This document shows, one piece after another, positions 1 through 8,943 of a stretch of DNA of 64,000 nucleotides (within the stretch, counting starts at the first letter, position 1; each line of letters begins with the position of its first letter). The translations under genes were made by a program, and so were the position numbers. Location: positions 59,007 through 123,006 of the forward strand of contig ONAY01000003.1 of NCBI GenBank assembly GCA_900315895.1. Reading direction: 5' to 3'. This DNA comes from an uncultured Eubacteriales bacterium. Its GTDB lineage: Bacteria > Bacillota > Clostridia > Peptostreptococcales > Anaerovoracaceae. The notes beneath the pieces were generated by a model. It was not told the origin of the DNA. It searched no databases and saw only the letters and a list, made by a program, of their open reading frames with translations.

Positions 1-392
1 ACAAGGACGGAAAGGTTCTTGGACGCCACCAGGGGATCATCAACTACACCATCGGCCAGCGCAAGGGCCTGGGCCTCGCCATGGGCCACCCGGTATTCGT
101 CTGCGGGATCTGCCCTGAGTGCAATCAGGTGGTGATCGGCGAGAACGACGATCTCATGAGCAAGACCTGCACCGCAAAAAACTTTAACTGGATCTCAGGC
201 CACGCTCCAAAGGAGCCCGTCAGGTGCAGCGCCAAGACCCGCTACCGCATGAAGGAGCAGCCGGGAACGGCTTATCCTACAGATGATGGGGTCAGGTTCG
301 AATTCGATAAGCCCGTGAGAGCCATAACCCCCGGGCAGTCCCTGGTCATCTATGACGGAGACCTGGTGCTGGGCGGCGGCGAGATAATTTAG
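1..392 (+). CDS. mnmA: tRNA-specific 2-thiouridylase MnmA, C-terminal part
   Basis: Only the last ~130 codons are present; the frame is open from base 3 and runs off the left edge. MnmA (TrmU) makes 2-thiouridine at position 34 of tRNA-Lys, -Glu and -Gln, using sulfur passed from a cysteine desulfurase. The visible part has the family signature YTIGQRKGLG, followed by the small beta-barrel domain ending in RAITPGQSLVIYDGD and LGGGEII, which is the usual C-terminus. The ATP-binding PP-loop and catalytic cysteines lie outside the window. A cysteine desulfurase gene lies about 16 kb downstream (16058). Identification is firm; only the truncation limits it. Confidence 0.93.
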   Translation, partial: KDGKVLGRHQGIINYTIGQRKGLGLAMGHPVFVCGICPECNQVVIGENDDLMSKTCTAKNFNWISGHAPKEPVRCSAKTRYRMKEQPGTAYPTDDGVRFEFDKPVRAITPGQSLVIYDGDLVLGGGEII

Positions 393-407
393 GGATAGGA
401 TAAAGTG

Positions 408-443
408 TCCGCCTCAGGGATGAAAACGTGGGGCGGATTTTTT
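408..443 (+). terminator. Rho-independent terminator after mnmA
   Basis: TCCGCCTC (408-415) pairs with GGGGCGGA (430-437), including one G-T pair, and is followed by six T. It lies 16 bases after the mnmA stop and before the symporter gene. Confidence 0.7.
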
Positions 444-503
444 GTGCAAAAAATCCTTGACTATATTGTTACAGTATACTTTATGATGGTCTTGGAGGTA
501 AAA

Positions 504-1874
504 ATGAGACGAGAAGATCTGACTTTAAGAAATAAAATATGCTACGGAATAGGCGGGATCTGTGACAATACACTTTACACACTTACGGGAACGTATCTTT
601 TGCTGTTCCTTACGACGGTGGCGGGAGTGTCGCCTGCGGTGGCAGGCACCATATCGGCTGCAGGATCCCTCTGGGAAGCCTTTGCCGGGCCTTACATCGG
701 CTACAGGTCCGACAATACCAGGTCCAGATTTGGCAAGCGCAGGCCCTTCATGATGGCCGCATCGGTGCCGGTGGCCCTTACCACCAGTCTTCTGTTCATG
801 ACCATAAATGCCGGGCCCGGTGTCAAGACTGTGTATTACCTGGTGGTGATAGTGCTGTTCTGGACGTTTTTCAGCATGGACTTCGTCCCCTACGTCAGCC
901 TGGGAGCCGATATTACAGATGATTATCACGGCCGTACCGTGCTCAGGTCCTATGCCTACGTATTCAATCAGGTGGGCATGCTGATCGGAATGGTGCTTCC
1001 CACTTTGATCGTGGAACGTGTTACGAGCATGGGGGCTACCACACAGCGCGGCTGGCTGGCGGTGGGAATATTCTGCGGAGTGGTGGCCGGAGCTGCTGCC
1101 CTGATATCTGCAGTTACAGTAAGGACTCCTGACAGTGCAAAAGATCCGGTTCCGGACGATACGACCCATAAGGAGAAGGCTGCGGGTGCCATATTAAAAG
1201 AATATGCCTCTCTTCTCAAACTCAAGCCCATGAGAATGGTGGTGGTGGCATCGGTGCTCTACCTGATAGCCAATACATTCTTCTCATCGGACAGGGTCTT
1301 CTTTATGACACTGAATGCCGGAATGGGGCAGGACAGAGTGTCTCTGGTCATGCTGGTGATCACATTGTCAGGCATAGCGTTCGTTCCATTTATCGAGAGA
1401 ATAGCCGGAAAGACCGATAAGACGGCGGTCTTCAAGTACGGCATAGGTATAGCAGGAGCGATCATGATGGTGTTGAGGTTATTCGATATGACATCTATGG
1501 GCGGTATCATCATCGTAAGCCTTCTGTATTCCCTGGCTAATACCTGCTACTGGCAGCTGATGCCATCAATGATATACGATATAACGGAAGTGGTGGAGAA
1601 GGAGACAGGGAAGTCACAGACCGGAGCTGTCATATCCTTCCAGGCCCTTTCCGAGTCTTTGTCCATTGCGGCGGGGCTCCAGGGACTGGGATTGATCCTG
1701 GGACTGGCCGGATTCGATGAGAACATTGCGTTCAACCTTCAGCCCGTATCCGCACTGACATGGGTATCGAACTGCTTCACTCTTATCCCGGGCCTCTTCA
1801 TGGTCCTGGTATTCATAGTCATGCTAAAGTATCCCATCAACAAAAAGACCATGGACGAGATTAGGAATGTTTAG
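504..1874 (+). CDS. GPH-family (MelB-like) sugar:cation symporter
   Basis: 456-residue integral membrane protein of the major facilitator superfamily, with about 12 hydrophobic segments. After the second segment it has the GPH/MelB-type loop SDNTRSRFGKRRPF, which in characterised members couples glycoside or hexuronide uptake to Na+ or H+. The substrate cannot be told from sequence. The frame is open from 405, but the first 33 codons would run through the mnmA terminator; ATG 504 sits 4 bases after GGAGGT (494-499) and gives the normal N-terminus, so I start there. A TTGACT at 457 and TATACT at 475 lie just upstream but are too closely spaced to be a sure promoter. It stands alone, with no sugar-catabolic gene beside it. 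Confidence 0.85.
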   Translation: MRREDLTLRNKICYGIGGICDNTLYTLTGTYLLLFLTTVAGVSPAVAGTISAAGSLWEAFAGPYIGYRSDNTRSRFGKRRPFMMAASVPVALTTSLLFMTINAGPGVKTVYYLVVIVLFWTFFSMDFVPYVSLGADITDDYHGRTVLRSYAYVFNQVGMLIGMVLPTLIVERVTSMGATTQRGWLAVGIFCGVVAGAAALISAVTVRTPDSAKDPVPDDTTHKEKAAGAILKEYASLLKLKPMRMVVVASVLYLIANTFFSSDRVFFMTLNAGMGQDRVSLVMLVITLSGIAFVPFIERIAGKTDKTAVFKYGIGIAGAIMMVLRLFDMTSMGGIIIVSLLYSLANTCYWQLMPSMIYDITEVVEKETGKSQTGAVISFQALSESLSIAAGLQGLGLILGLAGFDENIAFNLQPVSALTWVSNCFTLIPGLFMVLVFIVMLKYPINKKTMDEIRNV

Positions 1875-1884
1875 TTTAAAATAG

Positions 1885-1920
1885 AAAAGAGCAGATCTGA
1901 AATATCAGATCTGCTCTTTT
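1885..1920. terminator. Bidirectional terminator between convergent genes
   Basis: A perfect 16-bp stem, 1885-1900 with 1905-1920, around a four-base AATA loop. It begins with AAAA and ends with TTTT, so it can stop transcription from the + strand symporter and from the - strand gene ending at 1934. Confidence 0.85.
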
Positions 1921-1933
1921 GTAATTATCTTTA

Positions 1934-2623
1934 TCAGTCTTCTTCGAAGTCCCTCATGCCGAGGATATCTTCCTTTGTGACCTCCTGCTTTGCTTCCTTA
2001 GGTCTGGAAGAGAAGGCGTATCTCAGAAGAGCGTCTCTTAAGTGCTGAGGCTCCACCTTCATAAGGGATGCGCATCCGAAGGCAATAACTGAGTTGAGAA
2101 CGTCATTGATATCTGAGGAGGCGATGGTAACTCCCACGAAAAGGTTCTTGTCATAGCCGGGCACGAACCTATTTATCATTCTCGTACCAAGATCCGATGC
2201 GGGCTTGTATACCAGCTCAAAACTGTAGCCTAAAGGGCCTTTTCGGATGTTTTGAGCGAAGAAATTGGCATCCTGGTCGTCCAGGTCGAAGGTGAGGACT
2301 TTGGCCTCACAGGACCCGGTAAGCTCTTCCAGAAGTGGATCGGCCAGGGGAGCCAGGATCCTTCCGTTTCTTCCCAGACTGAGACCGTCGTTAAAGGTAT
2401 CCCGGTCAAGCTTCTCATAGGCTACGGAATCCGGCCTGGGCGTCTGGGGCTCAGGCATGTCATTGTCCCGCTCTCCTCCGGTTACGATCAGGCTTCTGTC
2501 TTCAAGCCTTCTTGATATGGGATCTATGGTGACATAGTTCAGCACATAGTCACAGAGAGGAATACAGGAGCCCTTATCAAGGCCTCTTCTTATTAAAATG
2601 GTTTTTCTTTCGTCTTTTGCCAT
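1934..2623 (-). CDS. Unrecognised 229-residue acidic cytoplasmic protein
   Basis: I do not recognise a family. The protein has no signal peptide or membrane segment. It opens with a basic stretch (KTILIRRGLDKG), has a Pro/Asp-rich middle around residues 50-75, then a mixed alpha/beta half that includes TFDLDDQDANFF, and ends in an acidic tail (MRDFEED). An AGGAAG ribosome site precedes ATG 2623. It lies directly downstream of rpsT on the same strand, beyond the rpsT terminator, and converges on the symporter. The length, codon use and ribosome site argue that it is a real gene. No function is proposed. Confidence 0.75.
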   Translation of the reverse strand: MAKDERKTILIRRGLDKGSCIPLCDYVLNYVTIDPISRRLEDRSLIVTGGERDNDMPEPQTPRPDSVAYEKLDRDTFNDGLSLGRNGRILAPLADPLLEELTGSCEAKVLTFDLDDQDANFFAQNIRKGPLGYSFELVYKPASDLGTRMINRFVPGYDKNLFVGVTIASSDINDVLNSVIAFGCASLMKVEPQHLRDALLRYAFSSRPKEAKQEVTKEDILGMRDFEED

Positions 2624-2634
2624 GGTATCTTCCT

Positions 2635-2670
2635 AAAAAAATGAGCCCAGAGGAGACACATTCTCTGGGC
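2635..2670 (-). terminator. Terminator of rpsT
   Basis: Read on the - strand, GCCCAGAG-class arms (2663-2670 and 2645-2652) form an 8-bp stem that runs into a T-rich tract at 2641-2635. It lies between rpsT and the unrecognised gene downstream. Confidence 0.75.
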
Positions 2671-2721
2671 AGTTGCTCATTCTTACGCATTTAACTTATG
2701 CGCTGTGGGGACGGGTGAGAC

Positions 2722-2994
2722 TTATTTTGCAGCCTTTAAGTTGTTGAGTCTTCCGGCCAGTCTTGAAGTTTTACGAGAAGCTGCATTCTTAGAGATGGTT
2801 CCCTTAGCGGCTGCCTGCATGAGCTCCTTCTCAGCGAGTCTGAAAGTCTCTTCAGCCTTCTCTACGCTTCCTTCAGCGAGAGCCAGATCGAAGTTCTTGA
2901 GAACGTCCTTAAGATGTCCCTTGATCCTTCTGTTGGTCGCTGTCTTCTTGTTGATAACCAGGATTCTCTTCTTTGCGGATTTAATGTTTGCCAT
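2722..2994 (-). CDS. rpsT: 30S ribosomal protein S20
   Basis: 90-residue, Lys/Arg/Ala-rich helical protein beginning MANIKSAKKRILV, the classical S20 N-terminus, which binds 16S rRNA in the small subunit. The frame stays open to 3063, but the extra 23 codons do not match S20; GGGGTGAAAA lies before the ATG at 2994, so I use that start. A promoter with 17-bp spacing is present at 3082-3110 and a terminator follows the gene, so it is monocistronic, as is usual for rpsT. Confidence 0.95.
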   Translation of the reverse strand: MANIKSAKKRILVINKKTATNRRIKGHLKDVLKNFDLALAEGSVEKAEETFRLAEKELMQAAAKGTISKNAASRKTSRLAGRLNNLKAAK

Positions 2995-3081
2995 AAAATT
3001 TTCACCCCACTTTATATTATTTGTTCTTGGCCCGGCGATCCGGGTTAATGACCGCCGAAGCACAATAAATTCGCGACTATC

Positions 3082-3110
3082 ATTATATATGTGACACCTG
3101 TAAAAAGCAA
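3082..3110 (-). promoter_or_regulatory. Sigma-A promoter of rpsT
   Basis: On the - strand, TTGCTT (3110-3105) and TATAAT (3087-3082) are separated by exactly 17 bases, about 85 bases upstream of the rpsT start. Confidence 0.75.
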
Positions 3111-3265
3111 GGGATTTTTAAGGTTTTTTCGATCTAAAATTGTTCACTGGATAAATACTTTATTTGTGCGCCCAAAAGTGATATGATGTATTTGTGAAAA
3201 GTTGACCGCAAGGGAGCTGAAACAGTTTTATCCGCGGTATCGGGGGTATTTATAAAGGGGAAAAA

Positions 3266-4435
3266 ATGGAAAACACTTTAAGCAGTCTGGATCTTAATAC
3301 TGTTCTGATAGTGGGAGCGATAATCCTGGCAGGGATCGTCATCGCACTGGTCGCCCTTATCATTTCCAACAGAGGGCTGTCCAGGGAACTGAGCATCCTT
3401 TCCAGATCTTACACGGATATGGGGAACAGGACCGGGGACATGATGGAAGCCAGGTTATCCGATATGAACCGCAGGATCTCCGACATGGCGTTCCAGAATG
3501 AAGCAAGCCTGGAGAAGATGCGCCAGACAGTGGATGATAAGCTTCAAAAAACTCTGGACGATAAGCTCTCCAGTTCCTTCGGACAGGTCAGTGACAGGCT
3601 GGAGCAGGTATATAAGGGCTTTGGTGAGATGCAGACTCTGGCTCAGGGAGTGGGAGATCTTAAAAAGGTACTCTCCAACGTCAAGACCAGAGGCACCCTG
3701 GGGGAACTGCAGCTGGGAGCTATTCTCAGCCAGATCCTTTCCAAGGAGCAGTATGCGGAGAACATCGCCACCAAGCCGGGATCCTCTGACAGGGTGGAGT
3801 TCGCTGTGAAGCTTCCGGGAGAAGGGGAACGGCCGGTATATCTTCCCATAGACTCCAAGTTCCCCGGTGAGAGATATGCTAAGCTGAGAGATGCTTCTGA
3901 AAGCGGAAACAGGGAGCTGGTGGAAGCGGCCTGGAAGGCTCTGGAACAGGTGATAAAAGCAGAGGCAAAGGATATATCCGAAAAGTATATCGCGCCGCCC
4001 TATACCACGGATTTTGCGGTCATGTTCCTGCCCTTCGAGGGACTTTACTCAGAGGTAGTGAACAGAGGCATGATAGAGGTCCTTCAGAGGGACTATCACG
4101 TAAATATTGCAGGTCCTGCCACCATGGCGGCTCTCTTGAGCAGCCTTCAGATGGGCTTCAGGACCCTTGCCATTGAGAAGCATTCCAGCGAGGTATGGGA
4201 GATCCTGGGTGCGGTTAAGACGGAGTTTGCCAACTTCTCAACGGTGCTTGACAGCACCAGGAAGAGGCTGAGACAGGCAGACGAAGATCTGGACAAGCTA
4301 GTAGGCGCAAGGACCAGGGCTATAGAGAAAAAACTAAGATCCGTTGAGGCCATGAGCCATGCGGATCTTGACGATGAGCCGGAGACTTTGAAGGCGATCT
4401 ACGGAGACTTTGACTCAGAAGATCAAGAATATTGA
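3266..4435 (+). CDS. rmuC: RmuC-family DNA recombination protein
   Basis: 389 residues: an N-terminal membrane segment at about 14-34, a coiled-coil stretch at about 40-130 rich in DM, DK and QV heptads, then the RmuC domain, recognised by TRGTLGELQLGAILSQIL and by VYLPIDSKFPGERYAKL. The domain has a restriction-endonuclease-like fold in family models, and E. coli RmuC limits inversions at short inverted repeats. The C-terminus is acidic. ATG 3266 follows AAAGGGG. It is first in a run with the metallophosphoesterase (18-base gap), deoB and pdp. A TATGAT at 3182-3187 may be its -10 box, but I see no clear -35. Confidence 0.88.
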   Translation: MENTLSSLDLNTVLIVGAIILAGIVIALVALIISNRGLSRELSILSRSYTDMGNRTGDMMEARLSDMNRRISDMAFQNEASLEKMRQTVDDKLQKTLDDKLSSSFGQVSDRLEQVYKGFGEMQTLAQGVGDLKKVLSNVKTRGTLGELQLGAILSQILSKEQYAENIATKPGSSDRVEFAVKLPGEGERPVYLPIDSKFPGERYAKLRDASESGNRELVEAAWKALEQVIKAEAKDISEKYIAPPYTTDFAVMFLPFEGLYSEVVNRGMIEVLQRDYHVNIAGPATMAALLSSLQMGFRTLAIEKHSSEVWEILGAVKTEFANFSTVLDSTRKRLRQADEDLDKLVGARTRAIEKKLRSVEAMSHADLDDEPETLKAIYGDFDSEDQEY

Positions 4436-4453
4436 TATAGGATAATTTAGAGA

Positions 4454-5191
4454 ATGAGATTTTTTGCGATCGCTGACCCCCATCTCTCCTTCAATGAAGA
4501 GGGGGTAATGCAGAAGCCCATGTCTGTCTTCGGACCGATCTGGGACGATCATTGGCAAAAACTGAAGACCAACTGGATGGAACTGGTGGAAGACGATGAC
4601 TGCGTCATCGTGGCCGGAGACATCTCCTGGGGACTCAAGCTGGAGGAGGCCAAGGTGGACCTTGACCACCTGAGGGAGCTTCCGGGTACCAAGCTTTTCT
4701 TTAAAGGAAACCACGATCTGTGGTGGCTGTCCCAGAAAAGTCTGGACATGCTTTATGCAACGGAGGGCGAGGATGGCTCAATGATCCCGGACCCCAAGAT
4801 GCGTTTCATAAAGAATAACGCGTATATCGCTGACAACGTGGCGATCTGCGGCACCCGCGGCTGGGTATGCCCGGGCTCGGATGAGTTTACGGAACACGAC
4901 ATGAAAATATATCTGAGGGAGGCAGGAAGGCTGGAAAGGTCCCTTCAGGCAGGGCGAGACAGCGGTGCCGAGACTATCATAGGGGTGCTGCACTATCCGC
5001 CTACCAACGATATGCATCAGCCTTCTCTATTCACTCAGCTAATGGAAAGGTACGGAGTGAAGACCTGTGTCTACGGACATCTTCACAAGCAGGAAAATTT
5101 CAAGAGGGGCATAAAGGGTGTCCTTAACGGTGTGGAATACAGGCTGGTGAGCTACGACTACGTAGAGGGCCGGCCGGTCAGGATAATCTAG
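4454..5191 (+). CDS. Calcineurin-like metallophosphoesterase
   Basis: 245-residue cytoplasmic phosphoesterase of the YkuE/YmdB-type superfamily. All metal-ligand motifs are present in order: D8-x-H10 (ADPH), GDISW at 55-59, GNHD at 85-88, a histidine in LHYPP, and GHLH near residue 211. This is the complete di-metal centre, so it should hydrolyse a phosphomono- or diester. The substrate is unknown. It lies between rmuC and deoB with short gaps (18 and 11 bases), so it is probably co-transcribed with them; that does not fix a role. The deoB ribosome site overlaps its stop codon. Confidence 0.88.
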   Translation: MRFFAIADPHLSFNEEGVMQKPMSVFGPIWDDHWQKLKTNWMELVEDDDCVIVAGDISWGLKLEEAKVDLDHLRELPGTKLFFKGNHDLWWLSQKSLDMLYATEGEDGSMIPDPKMRFIKNNAYIADNVAICGTRGWVCPGSDEFTEHDMKIYLREAGRLERSLQAGRDSGAETIIGVLHYPPTNDMHQPSLFTQLMERYGVKTCVYGHLHKQENFKRGIKGVLNGVEYRLVSYDYVEGRPVRII

Positions 5192-5202
5192 GAGGAAAAG
5201 AA

Positions 5203-6375
5203 ATGAAAGTTTTGATAGTGGTAACGGATTCTCTGGGCGTGGGAGCCATGCCCGATGCTCCCGATTACGGCGACTATGATGTGGATACCTTCGGTCACAT
5301 CTGGAAGTTTAACGGAGGACTCCATATTCCCAACATGCTGAGGCTTGGATGGGGCAATATAGAAGGAATCCTTGACGGTCAGCTGAAGGTGGAGGATCCC
5401 ATAGGATCCTTCGGAAGGATGGCGGAAGCCTCCAAGGGCAAGGATACCACCACCGGTCACTGGGAGATCGCAGGCCTCAAGACAGAGGTACCCTTCAAGA
5501 CATATCCCAATGGATTCCCCAAGGAATTCATGGACAAATATGAAGAGGCCATAGGTATCCAGTGCCTTGGAAACTGCACTGCATCCGGCACACAGATCAT
5601 CGAGGACTACGGCGATGAGCACGAAGCCACCGGCAAGCCCATCGTATACACATCGGCTGACTCAGTGTTCCAGATCGCAATGAACGTTGAGAAGTTCGGA
5701 CTGGATACCCTCTACAGATACTGTGAGATCGCAAGAGAGATGCTGGTGGGCGAGTTTGCCTGCGGCAGGGTGATCGCAAGACCCTATATCATAAACGCAG
5801 ACGGCGAGCGCGAAAGGACCTCCGACAGGAGAGATTATTCGGTGACGCCCTTTGCTGAGACCATACTGAACAAGGTGGAGCAGGCCGGACTTACGGTTTA
5901 CGCTGTAGGCAAGATCAGCGACATCTTTAACGGATACGGCGTGACCGAGTCAGTCCACAACACCGACGACATGAACGGTGTGGACAATACACTGGAGGCT
6001 CTGGACAAGGACTTCGATGGATTCATCTTCACCAACCTGGTGGATTTCGATTCCAAGTACGGTCACAGACGTGATCCCAAGGGATACGGTGAGAACATCG
6101 AAAGATTCGACAAGAGACTGCCTGAGATCATTGAGCACATGGGAGAGGACGATGTGCTGTTCATTACAGCGGACCACGGAAACGATCCCACATATACGGG
6201 CACAGATCACACCAGGGAGTACGTTCCCCTTATCGCCTACGGCAAGAATGTGAAGGCGGGAGTGGATCTTGGTACCCGCGAAAGCTTCGCCGACCTGGGC
6301 GCCACGGTGTGCGACCTTCTTGGAGCTGAACAGACAGGATTCGGAACTTCTTTTAAAGAGGAGATACTCAAATGA
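5203..6375 (+). CDS. deoB: Phosphopentomutase
   Basis: 390-residue enzyme of the alkaline-phosphatase superfamily that interconverts (deoxy)ribose 1-phosphate and 5-phosphate. Metal-binding motifs are visible: [18 protein letters not shown] at the N-terminus, [10 protein letters not shown] with the phosphorylated threonine region at about 85-95, and ITADHGNDP followed by TDHTREYVP towards the end. GAGGAAAAG lies before the ATG and overlaps the preceding stop codon. It overlaps pdp by four bases (ATGA), so the two are translationally coupled. Together they pass the sugar of nucleosides into the pentose phosphate pathway. Confidence 0.97.
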   Translation: MKVLIVVTDSLGVGAMPDAPDYGDYDVDTFGHIWKFNGGLHIPNMLRLGWGNIEGILDGQLKVEDPIGSFGRMAEASKGKDTTTGHWEIAGLKTEVPFKTYPNGFPKEFMDKYEEAIGIQCLGNCTASGTQIIEDYGDEHEATGKPIVYTSADSVFQIAMNVEKFGLDTLYRYCEIAREMLVGEFACGRVIARPYIINADGERERTSDRRDYSVTPFAETILNKVEQAGLTVYAVGKISDIFNGYGVTESVHNTDDMNGVDNTLEALDKDFDGFIFTNLVDFDSKYGHRRDPKGYGENIERFDKRLPEIIEHMGEDDVLFITADHGNDPTYTGTDHTREYVPLIAYGKNVKAGVDLGTRESFADLGATVCDLLGAEQTGFGTSFKEEILK

Positions 6376-7685
6376 CATTTAACATGAATGATTTGATCAT
6401 CAAAAAAAGAGACGGCAAAGCTCTCACATCAGAGGAGATCAACTGGGTGATAGACGGTACAGTCAGAGGCACCATCCCTGACTATCAGCTTTCCGCCCTT
6501 CTGATGGCAATATACTTCCAGGGCCTTGACAGAGAGGAGACCTATGCTCTTACGGCCGCCATGAGGTATTCCGGAGACACGGTGGACCTGAGCTCAATCA
6601 GGGGCATCAAGGTGGACAAGCATTCCACCGGCGGAGTAGGAGACAAGACCACCCTGGTGGTGGGACCCCTGGCATCTGCCTGCGGCGTGCCCATTGCGAA
6701 GATGTCCGGAAGAGGCCTGGGATTCACAGGCGGAACCGTGGACAAGATGGAATCCATTCCCGGATTCAGAGTTGAACTTGAGCCCGAAGAATTCCTGGCT
6801 CAGGTTAGAGACATCGGAATGGCAGTCATCGGCCAGAGCGGCCACATAGACCCTGCTGACAAGAAGCTGTACGCCTTAAGAGACGTTACCGGAACAGTGA
6901 ACAATTTCGGCCTCATCGCTTCCTCCATCATGAGCAAAAAACTTGCCGCCGGCTCTGACGCCATCGTCCTGGACGTAAAGTGCGGCGAGGGCGCCTTCAT
7001 GGAGAAGCTGGAGGACGCAGTGACCCTGGCAGACCTCATGGTGGACATAGGATATGACGCGGGACGAAGGACTGTGGCCTGCATCACAGATATGAGCCAG
7101 CCCCTTGGAAAGGCCGTGGGAAATGCTCTTGAAGTGATGGAAGCCATAGATACCCTGTACGGAAGAGGACCGGAGGACATTACCGAGCTTTCTGTGAAGC
7201 TGGCTGGCATCATGGTATATCTGGGCGGAAAGGCTGAGACTCCGGAGGACGGTCAGAAGCTGGCTATGGAGGCCCTGAAGACCCGTACGGCTCTCACTCA
7301 GATGAGGATGTTCATCGAGGCTCAGGGCGGAAACGGCGACGTGATCTACGATTACAGCCTCTTCCCCCAGGCAGAACACACTCTGGAACTTAGAGCTGAT
7401 CATTCCGGTTACGTTGAAAAGATCAACGCCAGACAGATAGGCATAGCCTCTCAGCACCTTGGAGCAGGCAGGGCATCAAAGGAAGATGAGATAGATCTTT
7501 CTGCAGGCATAGTCTTGAACAAAAAGGTTGGAGACAGGGTAGAGGAAGGAGATCTTTTGCTCACACTCATGGGCAATGACCTGACCAAGCTGGAGAACGG
7601 CAGAAGGCTTTCAGAGAGGGCCTTCCAGTTCTCAGATGAACCTGTGAAGAGACCGGAACTCATAAAGGAGATCATCGGACTTTAA
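6372..7685 (+). CDS. pdp: Pyrimidine-nucleoside (thymidine) phosphorylase
   Basis: 437 residues, the normal length for PyNP/DeoA. It splits thymidine or uridine with phosphate into base and (deoxy)ribose 1-phosphate, which DeoB then isomerises. The family signature at about 81-130 is intact: [13 protein letters not shown], the phosphate-binding loop, then [13 protein letters not shown]. The C-terminal alpha/beta domain with [10 protein letters not shown] is complete. The Firmicute enzyme is usually of the broad pyrimidine (pdp) type rather than strict DeoA, so I use that symbol. An alternative start at 6384 would remove four residues. Confidence 0.94.
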   Translation: MTFNMNDLIIKKRDGKALTSEEINWVIDGTVRGTIPDYQLSALLMAIYFQGLDREETYALTAAMRYSGDTVDLSSIRGIKVDKHSTGGVGDKTTLVVGPLASACGVPIAKMSGRGLGFTGGTVDKMESIPGFRVELEPEEFLAQVRDIGMAVIGQSGHIDPADKKLYALRDVTGTVNNFGLIASSIMSKKLAAGSDAIVLDVKCGEGAFMEKLEDAVTLADLMVDIGYDAGRRTVACITDMSQPLGKAVGNALEVMEAIDTLYGRGPEDITELSVKLAGIMVYLGGKAETPEDGQKLAMEALKTRTALTQMRMFIEAQGGNGDVIYDYSLFPQAEHTLELRADHSGYVEKINARQIGIASQHLGAGRASKEDEIDLSAGIVLNKKVGDRVEEGDLLLTLMGNDLTKLENGRRLSERAFQFSDEPVKRPELIKEIIGL

Positions 7686-7697
7686 TGTTTTGCGCAC

Positions 7698-7726
7698 TTG
7701 TTGCGCTTGGATTGTTGTGATATAAT
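7698..7726 (+). promoter_or_regulatory. Extended -10 promoter for the lipoprotein gene at 7769
   Basis: TGATATAAT (7718-7726) is an extended -10 element; TTGTTG at 7698-7703 is 17 bases upstream. It lies in the 83-base gap after pdp, so the lipoprotein can be expressed separately from the salvage genes. Confidence 0.6.
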
Positions 7727-7768
7727 ACTTGGAGTTATCTTCAAAACGGAGAGAAAAGGATATTCCAA

Positions 7769-8902
7769 ATGAAAAAAAGTATATCCCTGATCCTGGTCCT
7801 GGCGGCCATAGTCGGATGCCTGTCATTCGTAAGCTACAGGAGCAAATCTTTTGCTTCAGACCTTAAGGTCGCCATACTGACAGCGGATGTTTTTGATGAC
7901 AATTACACAGGACAGACCATAAAGGATGCCTCTCAGCAGCTGAAATCCCAGGGTATCACTGCGGATCTCATCGAATGCAAGGGGGAAAATTTCAGGCAGC
8001 GCCTGACCGAAGCCGCCTCATCTCACGAGATGGTGGTCTGCGTGGGCAAGCAGTTTTGGGAGATCGGTGAGGTTTCCGGCGACTTCCCATCGGTACAGTT
8101 CGTATGGATGGACAATACCGTAGAGGTGCCGGAGGACTATCCCAACCTGGAAAACGTGACCTTTAACGAGAACCAGGGAGCCTACCTGGCAGGCTATGTT
8201 GCGGCGGCTATGACAGAGTCCGGCGTGATAGGTATTATCGCACCTGATAAGAGCAGTTCATTCGTAAGATATGCCGCAGGCTTCATTCAGGGAGCCAAGT
8301 CCGCCAACTCCAGCGTAGATGTGGTTTCGGCCCTTGCAGGTACCGGAAACAGGGACAGCGCATATAAGGCTGCCATGGCTCTCATTGATCAGGACGCTGA
8401 TGTTCTTCTGGAGATCGGCTACGGCAATAATACCGGTATCTATGAGGCTGCAAAGGACAATGATGTGTACGTCATAGGCACTGAAGTCGACAGGAAGCTC
8501 AGTCTCCCTCAGTACGATGATCTGATCCTCTGCTCAGTCAAAAAGGACATAGGCAGAGCCATCGTAAGGGTGGTGACGCGCTACGATGACTACGGACAGA
8601 TGAGCGGCGGCATGAACATTTCTGTAGGTGTCAACGAGGGTTATGTCGACATCTGCTTTGGAAACGATTTTTCGGCTCAGCTGGTGGATGAGAATCTGGT
8701 GACCCAGGTCAAATACTTGAGAGACGGTATAATCAACAACGTAACGAACGTCGTCACCAATACCGATATATTTGATAAGGCCATAAAGATAACTGAACCT
8801 GTGTCCGATGATGGTACATCTCAGACATCCGACGGAAGTTCCGAGACCAATACAGGCACCGGAAATGGTGAACTGGACGTCCAAATAGTTCCGGATAAAT
8901 AA
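7769..8902 (+). CDS. BMP-family (PnrA-like) substrate-binding lipoprotein
   Basis: 377 residues. It has a basic-hydrophobic signal with a lipobox-like IVGC ending at C17, then a periplasmic-binding-protein fold of the BMP/PnrA type. The typical strand-loop features are present: VAILTADVFDDNYTG, FNENQGAYLAGYVAA, and DVLLEIGYGNNTG. Characterised members bind purine or other nucleosides outside the cell for an ABC importer. The C-terminal ~30 residues are a Ser/Thr/Gly-rich low-complexity tail. Its place after deoB-pdp fits nucleoside capture, but no ABC ATPase or permease gene follows, so the partner must be elsewhere, or the protein may be a Med-like sensor. Confidence 0.82.
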   Translation: MKKSISLILVLAAIVGCLSFVSYRSKSFASDLKVAILTADVFDDNYTGQTIKDASQQLKSQGITADLIECKGENFRQRLTEAASSHEMVVCVGKQFWEIGEVSGDFPSVQFVWMDNTVEVPEDYPNLENVTFNENQGAYLAGYVAAAMTESGVIGIIAPDKSSSFVRYAAGFIQGAKSANSSVDVVSALAGTGNRDSAYKAAMALIDQDADVLLEIGYGNNTGIYEAAKDNDVYVIGTEVDRKLSLPQYDDLILCSVKKDIGRAIVRVVTRYDDYGQMSGGMNISVGVNEGYVDICFGNDFSAQLVDENLVTQVKYLRDGIINNVTNVVTNTDIFDKAIKITEPVSDDGTSQTSDGSSETNTGTGNGELDVQIVPDK

Positions 8903-8943
8903 AGATCATTACAGTCGATACTGACAGAAAGGAAATATAAAAA

